From Deltaproteobacteria bacterium (lineage in GTDB: Bacteria > Myxococcota_A > UBA9160 > UBA4427), in assembly GCA_016713665.1 (NCBI GenBank), contig JADJOR010000009.1:124001-188000 (forward strand): DNA of 64,000 nt. Direction: 5' to 3'. Made by a program: the position numbers and the translations under genes. The notes below the pieces were generated by a model. That model saw only the letters and a list, made by a program, of their open reading frames with translations. It made no database searches and had not been told where the DNA came from. Positions 7,922 to 17,703 of the stretch are shown here, in pieces. Within the stretch, counting starts at the first letter, position 1. Every line of letters begins with the position of its first letter.

Positions 7922-8937
7922 GCGGTCGGTCGCGCGAGCCAGACGCGCAGCACCCGATCGAGCAGCTGTGGAGCCTCTTCGGGCACGAAATGCGTGCCGG
8001 CGTGGCCGACAGTCTCGAGGTTCGGGAAATGCGTCGCGAAAGCGGCGGCGGCCGGATTGCCGGCGGCGAAGTCCGCGTGGCTTCCGCCCGGACGGAACGG
8101 GCCGGGGACGACGGTCGGCGTGTAGACGAAGAGCGCGGGCCCCGCATAGCGCAGGTGGAGATCCTCGGGCGCGTAGACCAGGAACTCGCCGTGGTCGGGA
8201 TGCTTCGCGATGCCCCCCGGATGCCGCCACATCCGCGCGATCTCGCTCTCCGGGACGAACTCGAAGGACTCGCCGCGGCGGCGATGGAAGGGGACGCCGG
8301 AGCGGTAGTACTGGATGCAGTGGAAGTGGGTGTCCGGGTCCGCATAGGCGCGCCGGTAGTGCTCGAGCGCGTCCGGGCCGAACAGCCGGCTCGGGTCGGC
8401 ACCGACCGGAAGTCGGTTGGGCCACGGATTCTCGGGCGGCCCGGGGTAGTCGGCGGGGATGCCACCGAACAGGAGATCGATGAAGGCGCGGTGGTGGCGC
8501 TCGAAGAACGCCTCGGCCAGCCCCTCGACCTTGAACCAGTACCCGTTCATGGCCCAGGGGATCCAGACACTGCAGGTCGTGTCGATGAACGCGACCCGCT
8601 CGAAGCGGTCCGGATGTTCGAGCACTGCCTTCGACGCGATCATGCCGCCCCAGTCGTGGCCGACGACACTCGCGCGCTCGAGGCCGAGGGCGTCCATGAA
8701 ATCGATCAGGTCCCGGGCGAGCAGGCTGCGGGTCACGCGGTGGCGGGGCTTGTCCGTCCCGCCGAAGCCGCGGGTGTCGGGGGCGAAGACCGCGAACTGG
8801 TCGGAGAGGCTCTCGACCTGGTGGCGCCACTCGTAGGCCGTCTGTGGGAAGCCGTGGAGCAGGATCAGCGGCCGGCCGGTACCGGCCTGCCAATAGTGGA
8901 AGCGGAGGCTTCGGGACTGGACCGTGCAGGATTTCAT
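7918..8937 (-). CDS. Alpha/beta-fold hydrolase (epoxide hydrolase / haloalkane dehalogenase type)
   Basis: 339 residues from the ATG at 8937, chosen because GGAG stands five bases upstream; an ATG at 8967 would add ten residues. The oxyanion motif HGFPQTAYEW (near residue 26) and the nucleophile elbow GHDWGG identify the aspartate-nucleophile branch: epoxide hydrolases, haloalkane and fluoroacetate dehalogenases. A lid segment rich in aromatic residues follows. The catalytic histidine is probably in VGHAGTHFVPEEAP near the C-terminus. No signal peptide, so cytoplasmic. Epoxide versus halide substrate cannot be decided by eye. Confidence 0.82.
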   Translation of the reverse strand: MKSCTVQSRSLRFHYWQAGTGRPLILLHGFPQTAYEWRHQVESLSDQFAVFAPDTRGFGGTDKPRHRVTRSLLARDLIDFMDALGLERASVVGHDWGGMIASKAVLEHPDRFERVAFIDTTCSVWIPWAMNGYWFKVEGLAEAFFERHHRAFIDLLFGGIPADYPGPPENPWPNRLPVGADPSRLFGPDALEHYRRAYADPDTHFHCIQYYRSGVPFHRRRGESFEFVPESEIARMWRHPGGIAKHPDHGEFLVYAPEDLHLRYAGPALFVYTPTVVPGPFRPGGSHADFAAGNPAAAAFATHFPNLETVGHAGTHFVPEEAPQLLDRVLRVWLARPTA

Positions 8938-9258
8938 CGGGGCTCCGGATTGCAGCTTTCGGCTCATTGCGACCTGTCCGCGTGAAGAGTCGTCGACTCC
9001 GGCTGCGCGCGCTCGGCTCCACGCACCGCCCATCGACGCGAACGGGAAATGGGGAATGGAAGACGTGGAATGGGGTGAAAAGTCATCGATCGAACGTTTG
9101 GTTCAAGAATCTGATGGACTTTCCTCGGATCGCAGGTGTAGGGTGGTCCAGTCATTCGACCGGCTCGAGCCGTCGGAGCGTCTCGCTGCGCGTGGTTCGC
9201 GGAGTGGAGACGGACAGAGACGATCTCGGAACGATCCCAGGAAGGGGCGCACGCCATC
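8938..9258. other. Divergent intergenic region
   Basis: 321 bases between the start of the minus-strand hydrolase and the plus-strand PEP-CTERM gene. The stretch around 9045-9150 is clearly richer in A+T than the flanks and probably holds both promoters. No convincing -35/-10 pair, long palindrome or additional ribosome-bound reading frame was found. Confidence 0.4.
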
Positions 9259-10587
9259 ATGCATCACGAACGAAACGGTCTGAATCAACGACTCACGGGC
9301 ATCGTTGTCGCGGGGGCGATCGCGCTCCTGCTCGGCGCCGTCACGGCCGGGGCCGCGACCCGAAACATGGTCGGGGCGCTCGGCGTGCTGGCCCCGTCGG
9401 TCGAGGCGCCGTATGCGTTCGAGAGCGGCCCGGCGGTGCTCGGCAAGAAGCAGGGCGTCTACCCGCCGACGGCCGGCTTCGCGACGGTCCAGGTGGCCGG
9501 CGCGACGGCGGGAACCTTCGTCGGTCGCCAGGTCACCCTTCCGCCCAACAAGATGAACTTCGTCGGAGGAAATTTCCGCGACTTCCCGGCGTTCCCGAAC
9601 GTCGGCCACGTCACCCGGACCAACATGGACGTTCAGCAGGGCGCGACCTTCATGAACGCGGCCGGTGCGCTCGCGTTCTGCCCCGGCCCCGGTTGCGTCA
9701 ACAACGGCGCGGGGACCGCGATCAGCTGGTGTCCGCCGCTGGCCCACAATCCCGCCGCGCCGGCGCCCGGGACGGCCATGAATCCGATCGGCAACTGGAA
9801 CTGCACGAGCTACGGCAATCCCGGCGCGGGCAATCGCCGCGGCATCATCCGGATCAGCAACGATTCCGGTGCGCCCCATTTCGGCGGCACGCTGAGCCTG
9901 CTCCGCAACTTCCGGACCACCGTCTGGCGTGTGCCGGTCGCGCCGTCGACGCCGATGGCCAACAACGCCCAGGTCCTCCGGGACTTCCAGATCGCCAACA
10001 ACTTCCCCTGGACCGGCGGCAAGAACAACTTCGCGTTCACGGCCAATCCCGGAAATCCCGGCCCCCGTCTCCTCGGGCGGCTGAATGCTCGCGGCGCGGT
10101 CGAGGCGACCTTCGGTTGCGCGAACGGCGTCGGTACGGTCGGTCAGGTCTACGCGGGGATCCCGCCGGCGATCGGCCCCTTCAATCCGATCGTGATCCAG
10201 GGCAACAACTGCGGCACCGATCCGGTCGGCGCGCTGCCCGGTCAGGGCTGGGGCTTCCGGATGACGACCGGCACGATCTCGGGCTCCGACGACTTCCCGT
10301 TCTCCGACGAGACGACGGCCCTCGGGACGCCCTTCAATCCCAATCGCATTCTGCAGACGGCGGCTCAGGGCTTCTTCTTCACGCGGATGGGGGACGACTC
10401 GGTCGTGGGGACCGTGCGCAACCTCGTGCTGCTCGGCGGTGCGGTCGCGGTCGATCCCTCGAGCGGCAACGTCTTCCACCGGATCACGCATCTGCGCATG
10501 CGCATGCAGGTCCCGGAGCCGGCCGGCGCGGTCGGTTTGCTCGTCGGTGTGGGCGGGCTCGTCGCGATCGCCCGCCGCCGACGCTAG
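9259..10587 (+). CDS. PEP-CTERM sorting domain-containing exported protein
   Basis: 442 residues. The N-terminus has a charged start and a hydrophobic core (GIVVAGAIALLLGAV) ending in AGA, a Sec signal peptide. The last 25 residues are V-PEP, then a glycine/valine-rich hydrophobic helix (GLLVGVGGLVAIA), then RRRR: the PEP-CTERM tail that exosortase cleaves during export to the surface or matrix. The body is rich in Gly, Asn, Pro and Phe and repeats short N-N-x motifs; no enzymatic domain was recognised. By family analogy it is an outer-surface or extracellular-polysaccharide-associated protein. The exosortase itself is not in the window. A strong hairpin follows 31 bases after the stop. Confidence 0.85.
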   Translation: MHHERNGLNQRLTGIVVAGAIALLLGAVTAGAATRNMVGALGVLAPSVEAPYAFESGPAVLGKKQGVYPPTAGFATVQVAGATAGTFVGRQVTLPPNKMNFVGGNFRDFPAFPNVGHVTRTNMDVQQGATFMNAAGALAFCPGPGCVNNGAGTAISWCPPLAHNPAAPAPGTAMNPIGNWNCTSYGNPGAGNRRGIIRISNDSGAPHFGGTLSLLRNFRTTVWRVPVAPSTPMANNAQVLRDFQIANNFPWTGGKNNFAFTANPGNPGPRLLGRLNARGAVEATFGCANGVGTVGQVYAGIPPAIGPFNPIVIQGNNCGTDPVGALPGQGWGFRMTTGTISGSDDFPFSDETTALGTPFNPNRILQTAAQGFFFTRMGDDSVVGTVRNLVLLGGAVAVDPSSGNVFHRITHLRMRMQVPEPAGAVGLLVGVGGLVAIARRRR

Positions 10588-10618
10588 GCAAGCGGCGGTC
10601 CGCTGGGATCGCTCGACT

Positions 10619-10653
10619 CGCGAGCCCGGCTCCCCTGCGGAGCCGGGCTCGCG
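10619..10653. terminator. Bidirectional hairpin between convergent genes
   Basis: A 15-bp GC-rich stem (13 perfect pairs around 10621-10633/10639-10651, extended by two) closes a five-base CCTGC loop between the PEP-CTERM stop and the stop of the minus-strand Tat protein. No U-tract follows on either strand, so it may slow or stop polymerase in both directions rather than act as a textbook intrinsic terminator. Confidence 0.65.
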
Positions 10654-10689
10654 GACTCGCCTCGAAAGCCCGAGCCGACGGCGAGTCGA

Positions 10690-12207
10690 CTAGGCGCGCA
10701 CGGACAATCGCGCGAAGATGTTCAGCAGCATCCGGTCGTAGGCGGGATAGCCGACACCGACCGTCCACTCGCACATCGTCGGGCTGGGGAGCGTGACGAC
10801 CTGCGCGCCCGAGCTGCGCTGTTGATAGGTGGCCGTCCCATGGCCGCCTGCGAGGGGCGGCCATTGCCAGGTCGGAGTTCCCGGAACGGCTCGCCAATCG
10901 AGGCCGTCGCTGCTCGGACGAGCGCCCCAGATGACGAGACCCTCCGGAAGCCGCATGTCGTCCACCAGGATCGGTCGCGGCTGACCGCCGTCGTACTCCA
11001 CGCAGAGTCCGGAGACGTATTCGGCGATGGCGCCGGGGAACGCGTCGCCGGCGCCGATCCCGGTCCCCTCGACGATCCAGCCCGCTTCGTCGAGGTTGTA
11101 GACAGAGAACGACACGAACTCGCCGATCGAGATGCGATGTGCCGGCCAGACGGTCTGACCGATGATCTCCGTCTCCCAGGGACTGGCCGGGGCGCGCATT
11201 CCGACGCCCGCGACCAGGGGCAGCTGGGTGAACGGACCGCTGTTCCAGTAGGGGTCGTCCTTGACGTCGTCCCATTTGTAGGTCGTCATCGAGCCGACCA
11301 TCGGGTCGAGGCGGACGCGAAAGATCCCGAACTCGTGGGATGCGACGAAGAGGTTGCCGCCACCGGCCTGGAACGCGGCGAGGTGGCTCATCACCTCGTT
11401 GGGCATGTATTCGAACTGGCCGACGAAACAGACGAGATCGTAGGCGTCGAGATGACCGGGGGGCGCGAAGGCGAGGTCGACGAGGTCCGCGAACTCGAAC
11501 TCGTAGCCGTGGCCGCGCAGGAAGGCGACGTTGCCGTGGCTCCAGGTCGCGGCGCGGTCGAGTCCGGGGCGGAGATAGCTGACCGTGCGGGCGCTGCCGT
11601 TGGCCGACGGGTAGATCGATTGATCGCCGAATCCGCCGTAGGCGACGCCGGTCAGCGAGTCGTGGACCCAGAGGATCCGGCTCGTGCTCCCGGCCACGGC
11701 AGGAGTCACCACGAAGAAGGCGACCGAATTGTCCGACGGGAATCCGTTGCCGACGTTCAGTCGATTCTCCGGGAGCATCGCCTCGGGCGGCATGCTGACC
11801 TTGTAGACGCCGGGCTCGAACGCATCCGCCGGGACCGAGACCGAGACCGGGAAGAGGGCGCCCTCCGGACCCGGGTTCGGGTTCCCGAAGTCCTGGGGGG
11901 TCGCCCAGAGCCAGAGCGGGACCTCTTCGGGACGCACGTCGATCCGCACGAACATGAACGGAACGCGCGCGCCGCTCTTCAGCGAGCAGTGGACGTTGAT
12001 CATCTCGCCCGGGTGATAGGTGAAGCGGTCCGTGTAGAGACCTTCGTACTGGACGCCCCAGACCCCGCCGAACTGACAGCTGGAGTACGGCAGGACCATC
12101 GCGCCGGCAGCCCCGAGCGAAGACCGGAGGAATTGCCGTCGAGTCCGCTCGGGCACTACCGGTCGGACGATCCGCGGCGGGGATCTTCGGGACGAGTCGC
12201 GGGTCAC
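10690..12207 (-). CDS. Tat-exported protein with N,N-dimethylformamidase beta-subunit-like domain
   Basis: 505 residues. The N-terminus carries a twin-arginine signal (RTRRQFLRSSLGAAGAM), implying folded export. The body has an immunoglobulin-like segment (about 60-150) and a large C-terminal domain. There, HDSLTGVAYGGFG, a class-I glutamine amidotransferase-like strand (AYDLVCFVGQFEYM) and GGNLFVASHEFGIFRVR resemble the DMFA2_C domain of the large subunit of N,N-dimethylformamidase. That enzyme uses a mononuclear iron held by Tyr, Tyr and Glu; equivalents were not assigned here. An exported amide or small-amine hydrolase is the best guess. Divergent from the sulfatase gene across 225 bases. 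Confidence 0.65.
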   Translation of the reverse strand: MTRDSSRRSPPRIVRPVVPERTRRQFLRSSLGAAGAMVLPYSSCQFGGVWGVQYEGLYTDRFTYHPGEMINVHCSLKSGARVPFMFVRIDVRPEEVPLWLWATPQDFGNPNPGPEGALFPVSVSVPADAFEPGVYKVSMPPEAMLPENRLNVGNGFPSDNSVAFFVVTPAVAGSTSRILWVHDSLTGVAYGGFGDQSIYPSANGSARTVSYLRPGLDRAATWSHGNVAFLRGHGYEFEFADLVDLAFAPPGHLDAYDLVCFVGQFEYMPNEVMSHLAAFQAGGGNLFVASHEFGIFRVRLDPMVGSMTTYKWDDVKDDPYWNSGPFTQLPLVAGVGMRAPASPWETEIIGQTVWPAHRISIGEFVSFSVYNLDEAGWIVEGTGIGAGDAFPGAIAEYVSGLCVEYDGGQPRPILVDDMRLPEGLVIWGARPSSDGLDWRAVPGTPTWQWPPLAGGHGTATYQQRSSGAQVVTLPSPTMCEWTVGVGYPAYDRMLLNIFARLSVRA

Positions 12208-12432
12208 GAGGTGGATCCTCCGCGGGCGCAGAAATCATTCTAGACCAGGGACCAGCGCATGGGGCGCCGTTTCGTCCTGATCGACGGCGACGTGCGCGGT
12301 CTGAACCGCGTTCGTCACCGAGGCCGGGATGCGCTCGAAGCGGAAGCCCACCGGCAACTCCGGGAACCAGCCCATTGATTTCGAAGGGCGGCCGATCGAT
12401 ACGCCCTCGGATCGGCTTGCTAGCCTGCGAAG

Positions 12433-14847
12433 ATGAATCCGAACCCCGCTCCGCCGCTCCACGCCCTCGTCACTCGATCCCTCGCCGCGTCCTGCGTCGC
12501 TGCGCTGCTGTTTCTCGGGACCGCCGCGAGACCTGCGCTCGCGGGTGCTCCCGCCTCGGGCGAGGCGCCGAACGTCCTGCCGAGTCCGCCGGCCCCCTTC
12601 GCCGGGACGATCGGCACGACCTGGGCCGACTCGACCGCGGCGTTCGCCGCGCCCGTAACGGCGCCCGATGGTGCACCCAATGTCGTGGTGGTCTTGACCG
12701 ACGACGTCGGTTTCTCGGCCTCGAGCGCCTTCGGCGGGCCGATCCCGACGCCGAATCTCGAGCGCCTCGCGGCCCAGGGCCTGACCTACAACCGGTTCCA
12801 CACGACGGCGATGTGCTCCCCGACCCGAGCTGCGCTGCTCACCGGCCGCAATCATCATGCGGTCCACAACGGCATCGTCGCAAACCTGACGACGGGCTTC
12901 CCCGGCTACGACAACCTGCTTCCGAAGAGCGCCGCGACGATCGCCGAGATCCTGCGCCAGAACGGCTACAACACCGCGATGTTCGGCAAGCATCACAATG
13001 CGCCCGAGCATCACGTCTCCGCCGCCGGCCCCTTCGATCTCTGGCCGACGGGCCTCGGCTTCGAATACTTCTACGGCTTCATGGCGGCCGAGACCAATCA
13101 GTTCACGCCCGCCCTCTATCGCGGCATCACGACGCTCCCGACGCTCGAGCGCGGCGTGCTCGACGAGGCACTCGCCGACGACGCGATCCGCTGGCTGCGC
13201 AACCAGAAGTCGGTGGCGCCCGAGAAGCCCTTCTTCCTGTACTACGCGACCGGAACGGCTCACGCGCCGCTGCAGGCGCCGGCCGACTGGATCGCGAAGT
13301 TCCGGGGCCGCTTCGATCAGGGCTACGACCGCGTTCGCGCCGAGACGGTCGCGCGTCAGAAGAAGCAGGGGATCGTCCCGCGCGACACCGTCGACACGCC
13401 GCGCCCCGACGGCATCCCCGCCTGGAAGGATCTCACGCCCGAGCAGCGCCGCATCCACACCCGCTTCATGGAGGTCTATGCGGCGATGCTCGCGCATCAG
13501 GACCATCAGTTCGGCCGTCTGCTCGACGAGCTCGAACGCATGGGGCTCGCGGAGAACACGCTCGTCGTCTTCATCGAAGGGGACAACGGGGCGTCGGCCG
13601 AAGGCGGCCTCCACGGCAGCATGAACCCGATGTCGAACTTCGCGAACGGGACGCAGGAGAGCGAGCAGGCGATCCTGGAGAAGCTCGACGTGCTCGGTGG
13701 CCCCGGGACGGTCGGCAACTGGGGCTTCGGCTGGGCCTGGGCGACGAATGCGCCGCTCCGCCTGACGAAGTCGTACGCCTCGCATCTCGGCGGCACGCGC
13801 AACGGCATGGTCCTTTCCTGGCCCGCGCGCGTGAAGCAGCGGGGAATCCGCTCGCAATTCAGCCATCTGATCGACGTCGCGCCGACGATCCTCGAGGCGA
13901 CCGGCATCGCTGCGCCGGAGGTCGTGAACGGCGTCGCGCAGCAGCCCGTCGACGGCGAGAGCCTCGTCTACACCTTCGACTCCGCGAAAGCGCCGGAGCG
14001 CCACCAGACGCAGTACTTCGAGATGATGGGCAATCGCGCGATCTACCACGCCGGCTGGCTCGCGAGCACGACACCGGCGGCGGAGCCCTGGTCGCCGCGC
14101 GCCGAGAAGAAGCTGCCGAGCGAGTACGCCTGGGAGCTCTACGACCTGCGCCGGGATTTCTCCCAGTCGAAGGATCTCGCTGCGAAGGAGCCCGCGAAGC
14201 TCGCGGAGCTGAAGGCGCTCTTCGATGCGGAGGCGAAACGCAATCAGGTCCTGCCGCTGGACAACCGCATGACGATGGATCGCTTCCTCGCCGTCTCGAG
14301 CCAGATCCCCCGCCGCAAGACCTATACCTACTGGGGGGCAGGCGTCAGCGTTCCGAGCGTCCAGGCGGCGCCGATCCTCAATCGTTCGTTCACGATCACG
14401 GCCGAGCTCGATGCGACGGGCTCCGGTGGCGCGATCGCGGAGGGCGCGGGAGCGGGCGTCGATGGCGTGGTGCTCGCCCTCGGCAGTCGGTTCGGGGGCT
14501 GGAGCTTCTTCGTGAAGGACGGGATTCCCGTGGCGACGATGGCGGCTTCGCAGCTTCCGGGCGATCAGTCGCGGGTCGAAGCGAGCCGGACTCTCCCGTC
14601 CGGACGATCGGTGTTGACCTATCAGTTCGTCTCGGACGGCGGCATCAACGCCGGCGGCGAGCTGCGCATCCTCGTCGACGGCGAAGAGATCGGCCGGGGC
14701 CGGATCGCGCGCACGATCTCGAAGCTGCCCGAGATGACCGACAGCCTCGACATCGGCTTCGATGCCGACACGCCCGTCTCCGACGAGTATTCCCGCGGTG
14801 GTCGCTTCAACCGCGAGCTCAGCCGGGTCGACGTCCGCCTCGATTAG
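12433..14847 (+). CDS. Exported sulfatase (formylglycine-dependent, arylsulfatase-like)
   Basis: 804 residues. A signal peptide (ASCVAALLFLGTAARPALA) precedes the alkaline-phosphatase-like sulfatase fold. Asp90-Asp91 (LTDDVG) bind calcium. CSPTR at 128-132 is the C-x-P-x-R motif whose cysteine becomes formylglycine. GKHHNAPEHH replaces the usual GKWHLG. The region around FIEGDNGAS supplies the second Asp/Asn metal pair. About 200 residues beyond the catalytic domain form a beta-rich C-terminus (FTITAELDATG to DIGFDAD), a likely jelly-roll of the kind seen in large arylsulfatases. It would release sulfate from organic sulfate esters in the periplasm. An FGE or anSME maturase is not in the window. 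The stop interlocks over four bases with the ilvA-type gene. Confidence 0.9.
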   Translation: MNPNPAPPLHALVTRSLAASCVAALLFLGTAARPALAGAPASGEAPNVLPSPPAPFAGTIGTTWADSTAAFAAPVTAPDGAPNVVVVLTDDVGFSASSAFGGPIPTPNLERLAAQGLTYNRFHTTAMCSPTRAALLTGRNHHAVHNGIVANLTTGFPGYDNLLPKSAATIAEILRQNGYNTAMFGKHHNAPEHHVSAAGPFDLWPTGLGFEYFYGFMAAETNQFTPALYRGITTLPTLERGVLDEALADDAIRWLRNQKSVAPEKPFFLYYATGTAHAPLQAPADWIAKFRGRFDQGYDRVRAETVARQKKQGIVPRDTVDTPRPDGIPAWKDLTPEQRRIHTRFMEVYAAMLAHQDHQFGRLLDELERMGLAENTLVVFIEGDNGASAEGGLHGSMNPMSNFANGTQESEQAILEKLDVLGGPGTVGNWGFGWAWATNAPLRLTKSYASHLGGTRNGMVLSWPARVKQRGIRSQFSHLIDVAPTILEATGIAAPEVVNGVAQQPVDGESLVYTFDSAKAPERHQTQYFEMMGNRAIYHAGWLASTTPAAEPWSPRAEKKLPSEYAWELYDLRRDFSQSKDLAAKEPAKLAELKALFDAEAKRNQVLPLDNRMTMDRFLAVSSQIPRRKTYTYWGAGVSVPSVQAAPILNRSFTITAELDATGSGGAIAEGAGAGVDGVVLALGSRFGGWSFFVKDGIPVATMAASQLPGDQSRVEASRTLPSGRSVLTYQFVSDGGINAGGELRILVDGEEIGRGRIARTISKLPEMTDSLDIGFDADTPVSDEYSRGGRFNRELSRVDVRLD

Positions 14848-16061
14848 AGATCCGGCAGCGTGGCGTCGTAGCCGCCGGCGCGGAGCGCTTCGCAAAGCGC
14901 GCGCAGATGGTCGCCGCCTCGCGTCGACACGACGAGCTCGACCTGCGCCTCCTTGAGCGGGACCCGGCCGAAGGCGCGCTCGTGGTGGATCTCGATCACG
15001 TTGGCGCGCGCCTCGGCGACGATCCGCGCGACGTCCGCGAGGGCGCCCGGTCGATCCGGCAGCTGGATGCGCAGGCGCACCAGCCGTCGAGATCGTGCCA
15101 GTCCCCGCTCGATGATCGAAGCCAGCACGAGCAGATCGATGTTGCCGCCCGAGAGCACGACGCCGACCCGTTTGCCGGCGAAGAGCGCGCGATGCCGCAT
15201 GACGGCGGCCAGGGCCGCCGCGCCGGCGCCCTCGGCGACGGTCTTCTCGATCTCGAGCAAGGCGAGCACCGCTTCCTCGAGGTCGATCTCGCTGACGAGC
15301 AGCATCTCGCGCAGGCGGCTGCGCAGGATGGCCCGCGTCCGCTCGCCCGGCCGCTTGACGGCGATGCCTTCCGCGATCGTGTCGCGGCCGCAGGCGATGG
15401 ATTCGCCCGCGAGCGCCTGCTTCATCGACGGAAAGCGCTCGGGCTCGACGCCGTAGACGGCGACGTCGCCGGCGACGAGGGCGCAGCCGGCGGCGAGCCC
15501 ACCGCCGCCCACCGGGATCACGAGGGCCTCGAGCTCGGGCTGGTCCTCGAGCATCTCGAGGGCGACGGTGCCCTGGCCGGCGATGACGGCGGGATCGTCG
15601 TAGGGATGGACGAACGTGAGCCCGCGCTCCCGGGCCAGGGCAAAGGCCCGATCGCTCGCGGCGTCGAGGTCGTCGCCGTGGAGCACGACCTCGGCGCCGA
15701 GGCGCTGCGTGTACTCGACCTTCACGTTCGGCGTGTAGAGCGGCATCACGATCGTCGAGCGGATGCCGAGGCGGGTCGCGTGGTGGGCGACGGCCTGGGC
15801 ATGATTGCCCGCCGACATCGCGACGACGCCGCGTTCGCGCTCCTCGGCGGAGAGGGCCAGCAGCTTTGCGAGCGCGCCCCGCTCCTTGAACGAGGCCGTG
15901 AACTGCAGGTTCTCGAACTTGACGAAGACGCGCGCGCCCGTGATCTCGGAGAGCGTGCGCGACTCGAGGCAGGGCGTCCGCACGACGGAGCCTGCGATCC
16001 GACGGGCGGCGGCGAGGACGTCGGCGCGATCGGGGGACGCTTCGGATCGTTCGGAGGTCAT
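14844..16061 (-). CDS. ilvA: Threonine ammonia-lyase with C-terminal ACT domain
   Basis: 405 residues from the ATG at 16061; a GTG at 16100 would add 13 residues with a poorly spaced ribosome site. Lys59 in TASFKERGA is the PLP lysine, MSAGNHAQAVA is the phosphate/substrate loop and VGGGGLAAG holds the PLP phosphate. After residue about 325 an ACT domain follows (RLRIQLPDRPGALADVARIV), as in the short, single-ACT dehydratases. It deaminates threonine to 2-oxobutanoate for isoleucine synthesis or threonine breakdown; the single ACT resembles both the tdcB-like and short biosynthetic forms, so the symbol is tentative. It lies 25 bases downstream of the flotillin gene. Confidence 0.9.
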   Translation of the reverse strand: MTSERSEASPDRADVLAAARRIAGSVVRTPCLESRTLSEITGARVFVKFENLQFTASFKERGALAKLLALSAEERERGVVAMSAGNHAQAVAHHATRLGIRSTIVMPLYTPNVKVEYTQRLGAEVVLHGDDLDAASDRAFALARERGLTFVHPYDDPAVIAGQGTVALEMLEDQPELEALVIPVGGGGLAAGCALVAGDVAVYGVEPERFPSMKQALAGESIACGRDTIAEGIAVKRPGERTRAILRSRLREMLLVSEIDLEEAVLALLEIEKTVAEGAGAAALAAVMRHRALFAGKRVGVVLSGGNIDLLVLASIIERGLARSRRLVRLRIQLPDRPGALADVARIVAEARANVIEIHHERAFGRVPLKEAQVELVVSTRGGDHLRALCEALRAGGYDATLPDL

Positions 16062-16086
16062 CGAAAGGCCGTCGGCCGCGCTCGAC

Positions 16087-17643
16087 TCATCGCCGCGCAC
16101 TCTCCTCCGAGGATGGCTCTTCCGCCGCGACCCGTCCGAGATAATCCGGCAGCTCGACGCCCGCCATCTTCGCGATCTCCTGGAGCGGCGGAAGACTCGT
16201 CACGAGGCTCGACAGGAACTGCGAGGTCGAGGAGCTCTTTCCGTTCGCCGAGCCCGAGTCCCAGACGGTGATCTTGTCGATCTTCAGGTTCTGGATCGCC
16301 TCGACCTGCTTGGCGACGATCTCCTCGAGCTTCTCGATCATGAGGAGCGTCGCGGCGGAGCGCGCGTCGCCGGCGCTGCGCACGAGGGACTCGTAGCCGG
16401 CGGCCTTGCTCTCGAGGACCTGGCGGATGCCGCGGGCCTCCGCCTCGTACTTCATCAGGATCGCGTCGGCCTCGCCGCGGGCATTGCGTCGGATGCGCTC
16501 GGCCTCGGCCTCGGCGGCGATCTCGATCTTCTTGCGCTCGACCTCCTGGCGCACGACCTCGACGGCGTTCAGGCGCTCGGTCTCGGCCGCCGCCTGGGCC
16601 TTCTGGATCTCGACCTGGGCATTGAGTCGTGCGACTTCGCCGCGCTGGAGCGCCTCGGCCTCGCGCTGCGCGAGGGTGGCGTTCGACTGGACGATGTCGG
16701 CCCGGGCGGTGTTCTCGCCCTTGATCGCCTCGGCCTCCTGACCCTGGACGAAGATGCGCTGGCTCGCCTCGGCGGCCTTCTTGCCCTTCTCGGCCTCGGC
16801 GACGTTCTCGGCGACGCGCACGGTCTTCTCGCGCACGGCGACCGCCTCGCCGATCGCCGCCGTCGATTCCTGCTGCTGCACGAAGACGCGCTGATCGGCC
16901 TCGGCGGCCTTCTTGCCCTTCTCCGACTGCGCGACGTTCTCGGCGACGCGGATCGTCTGCTCGCGGCGGTTCTCGGCGTTGCCGATCTCGCCGATCTTGT
17001 CCTGCTCGGAGACGTCGACCTTGGCGCGGTTGATCGCCTCGCTCGCGGCCTTGCGGCCGATGCTGTCGATGTACTCCGACTCGTCGGTGATGTCGGTGAT
17101 GTTCACGTTGATGAGATAGAGGCCGATCTTGTTGAGCTCGGGCTCGACGTTCGCGCGGATCGCCGTCAGGAAGCTCTCGCGGTCCTGGTTGATCTGCTCG
17201 ATCGTGAGCGAGGCGATCGTGAGGCGCAGCTGACCGAAGATGATCTCCTTGGCCATGCTCTCGATGTCGGGCTGGGTCAGGCGCAGCAGCCGCTCGGCGG
17301 CATTCGTCATGATCGCGGGATTCGTGCTGACGCCGACGGTGAAGGTCGAGGGGACGTTGACGCGGATGTTCTGGAGCGACAGCGCGCCCTGGAGCGGAAT
17401 CGCGATCGTCATGGGGGTCAGGCGGAGGAACGCGTAGTCCTGGATCAGCGGGAGCACGAGGGCGCCACCGCCGTGGATGCAGCGGGCGGACTGGCCGGTT
17501 CCGACGCGGCCGTAGATCACGAGGATCATGTCCGAGGGGCAGCGCTTGTAGCGCGACGCGAAGAACATCGCCGAGGAGAACAGGATGAAGACGACGCCGA
17601 GGGCGGCGAGGGCCGAGAATCCGTTCGCGAGGATCAGGTCCAT
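16087..17643 (-). CDS. Flotillin-family SPFH protein
   Basis: 518 residues. An N-terminal membrane anchor (ALAALGVVFILFSSAMFFA) is followed by the SPFH/PHB domain (about 40-230). A long Ala/Glu-rich flotillin coiled coil with repeated AEAE and VAENVAEAEKGKK blocks (about 230-430) comes next, then a C-terminal segment ending SLPPLQEIAKMAG. This is the architecture of bacterial flotillins (YuaG/FloT, YqiK), which oligomerise on the inner membrane and affect lipid domains and protein localisation. The NfeD-like gene lies 60 bases upstream on the same strand, the usual flotillin partner, so the two form a membrane-organising operon. Confidence 0.92.
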   Translation of the reverse strand: MDLILANGFSALAALGVVFILFSSAMFFASRYKRCPSDMILVIYGRVGTGQSARCIHGGGALVLPLIQDYAFLRLTPMTIAIPLQGALSLQNIRVNVPSTFTVGVSTNPAIMTNAAERLLRLTQPDIESMAKEIIFGQLRLTIASLTIEQINQDRESFLTAIRANVEPELNKIGLYLINVNITDITDESEYIDSIGRKAASEAINRAKVDVSEQDKIGEIGNAENRREQTIRVAENVAQSEKGKKAAEADQRVFVQQQESTAAIGEAVAVREKTVRVAENVAEAEKGKKAAEASQRIFVQGQEAEAIKGENTARADIVQSNATLAQREAEALQRGEVARLNAQVEIQKAQAAAETERLNAVEVVRQEVERKKIEIAAEAEAERIRRNARGEADAILMKYEAEARGIRQVLESKAAGYESLVRSAGDARSAATLLMIEKLEEIVAKQVEAIQNLKIDKITVWDSGSANGKSSSTSQFLSSLVTSLPPLQEIAKMAGVELPDYLGRVAAEEPSSEESARR

Positions 17644-17703
17644 GTTCGTTCGGGTCTCCCGGAGCGAGGGTTTCGAGCGAGGCGGATGGCGATCGAGGTG
17701 GCC

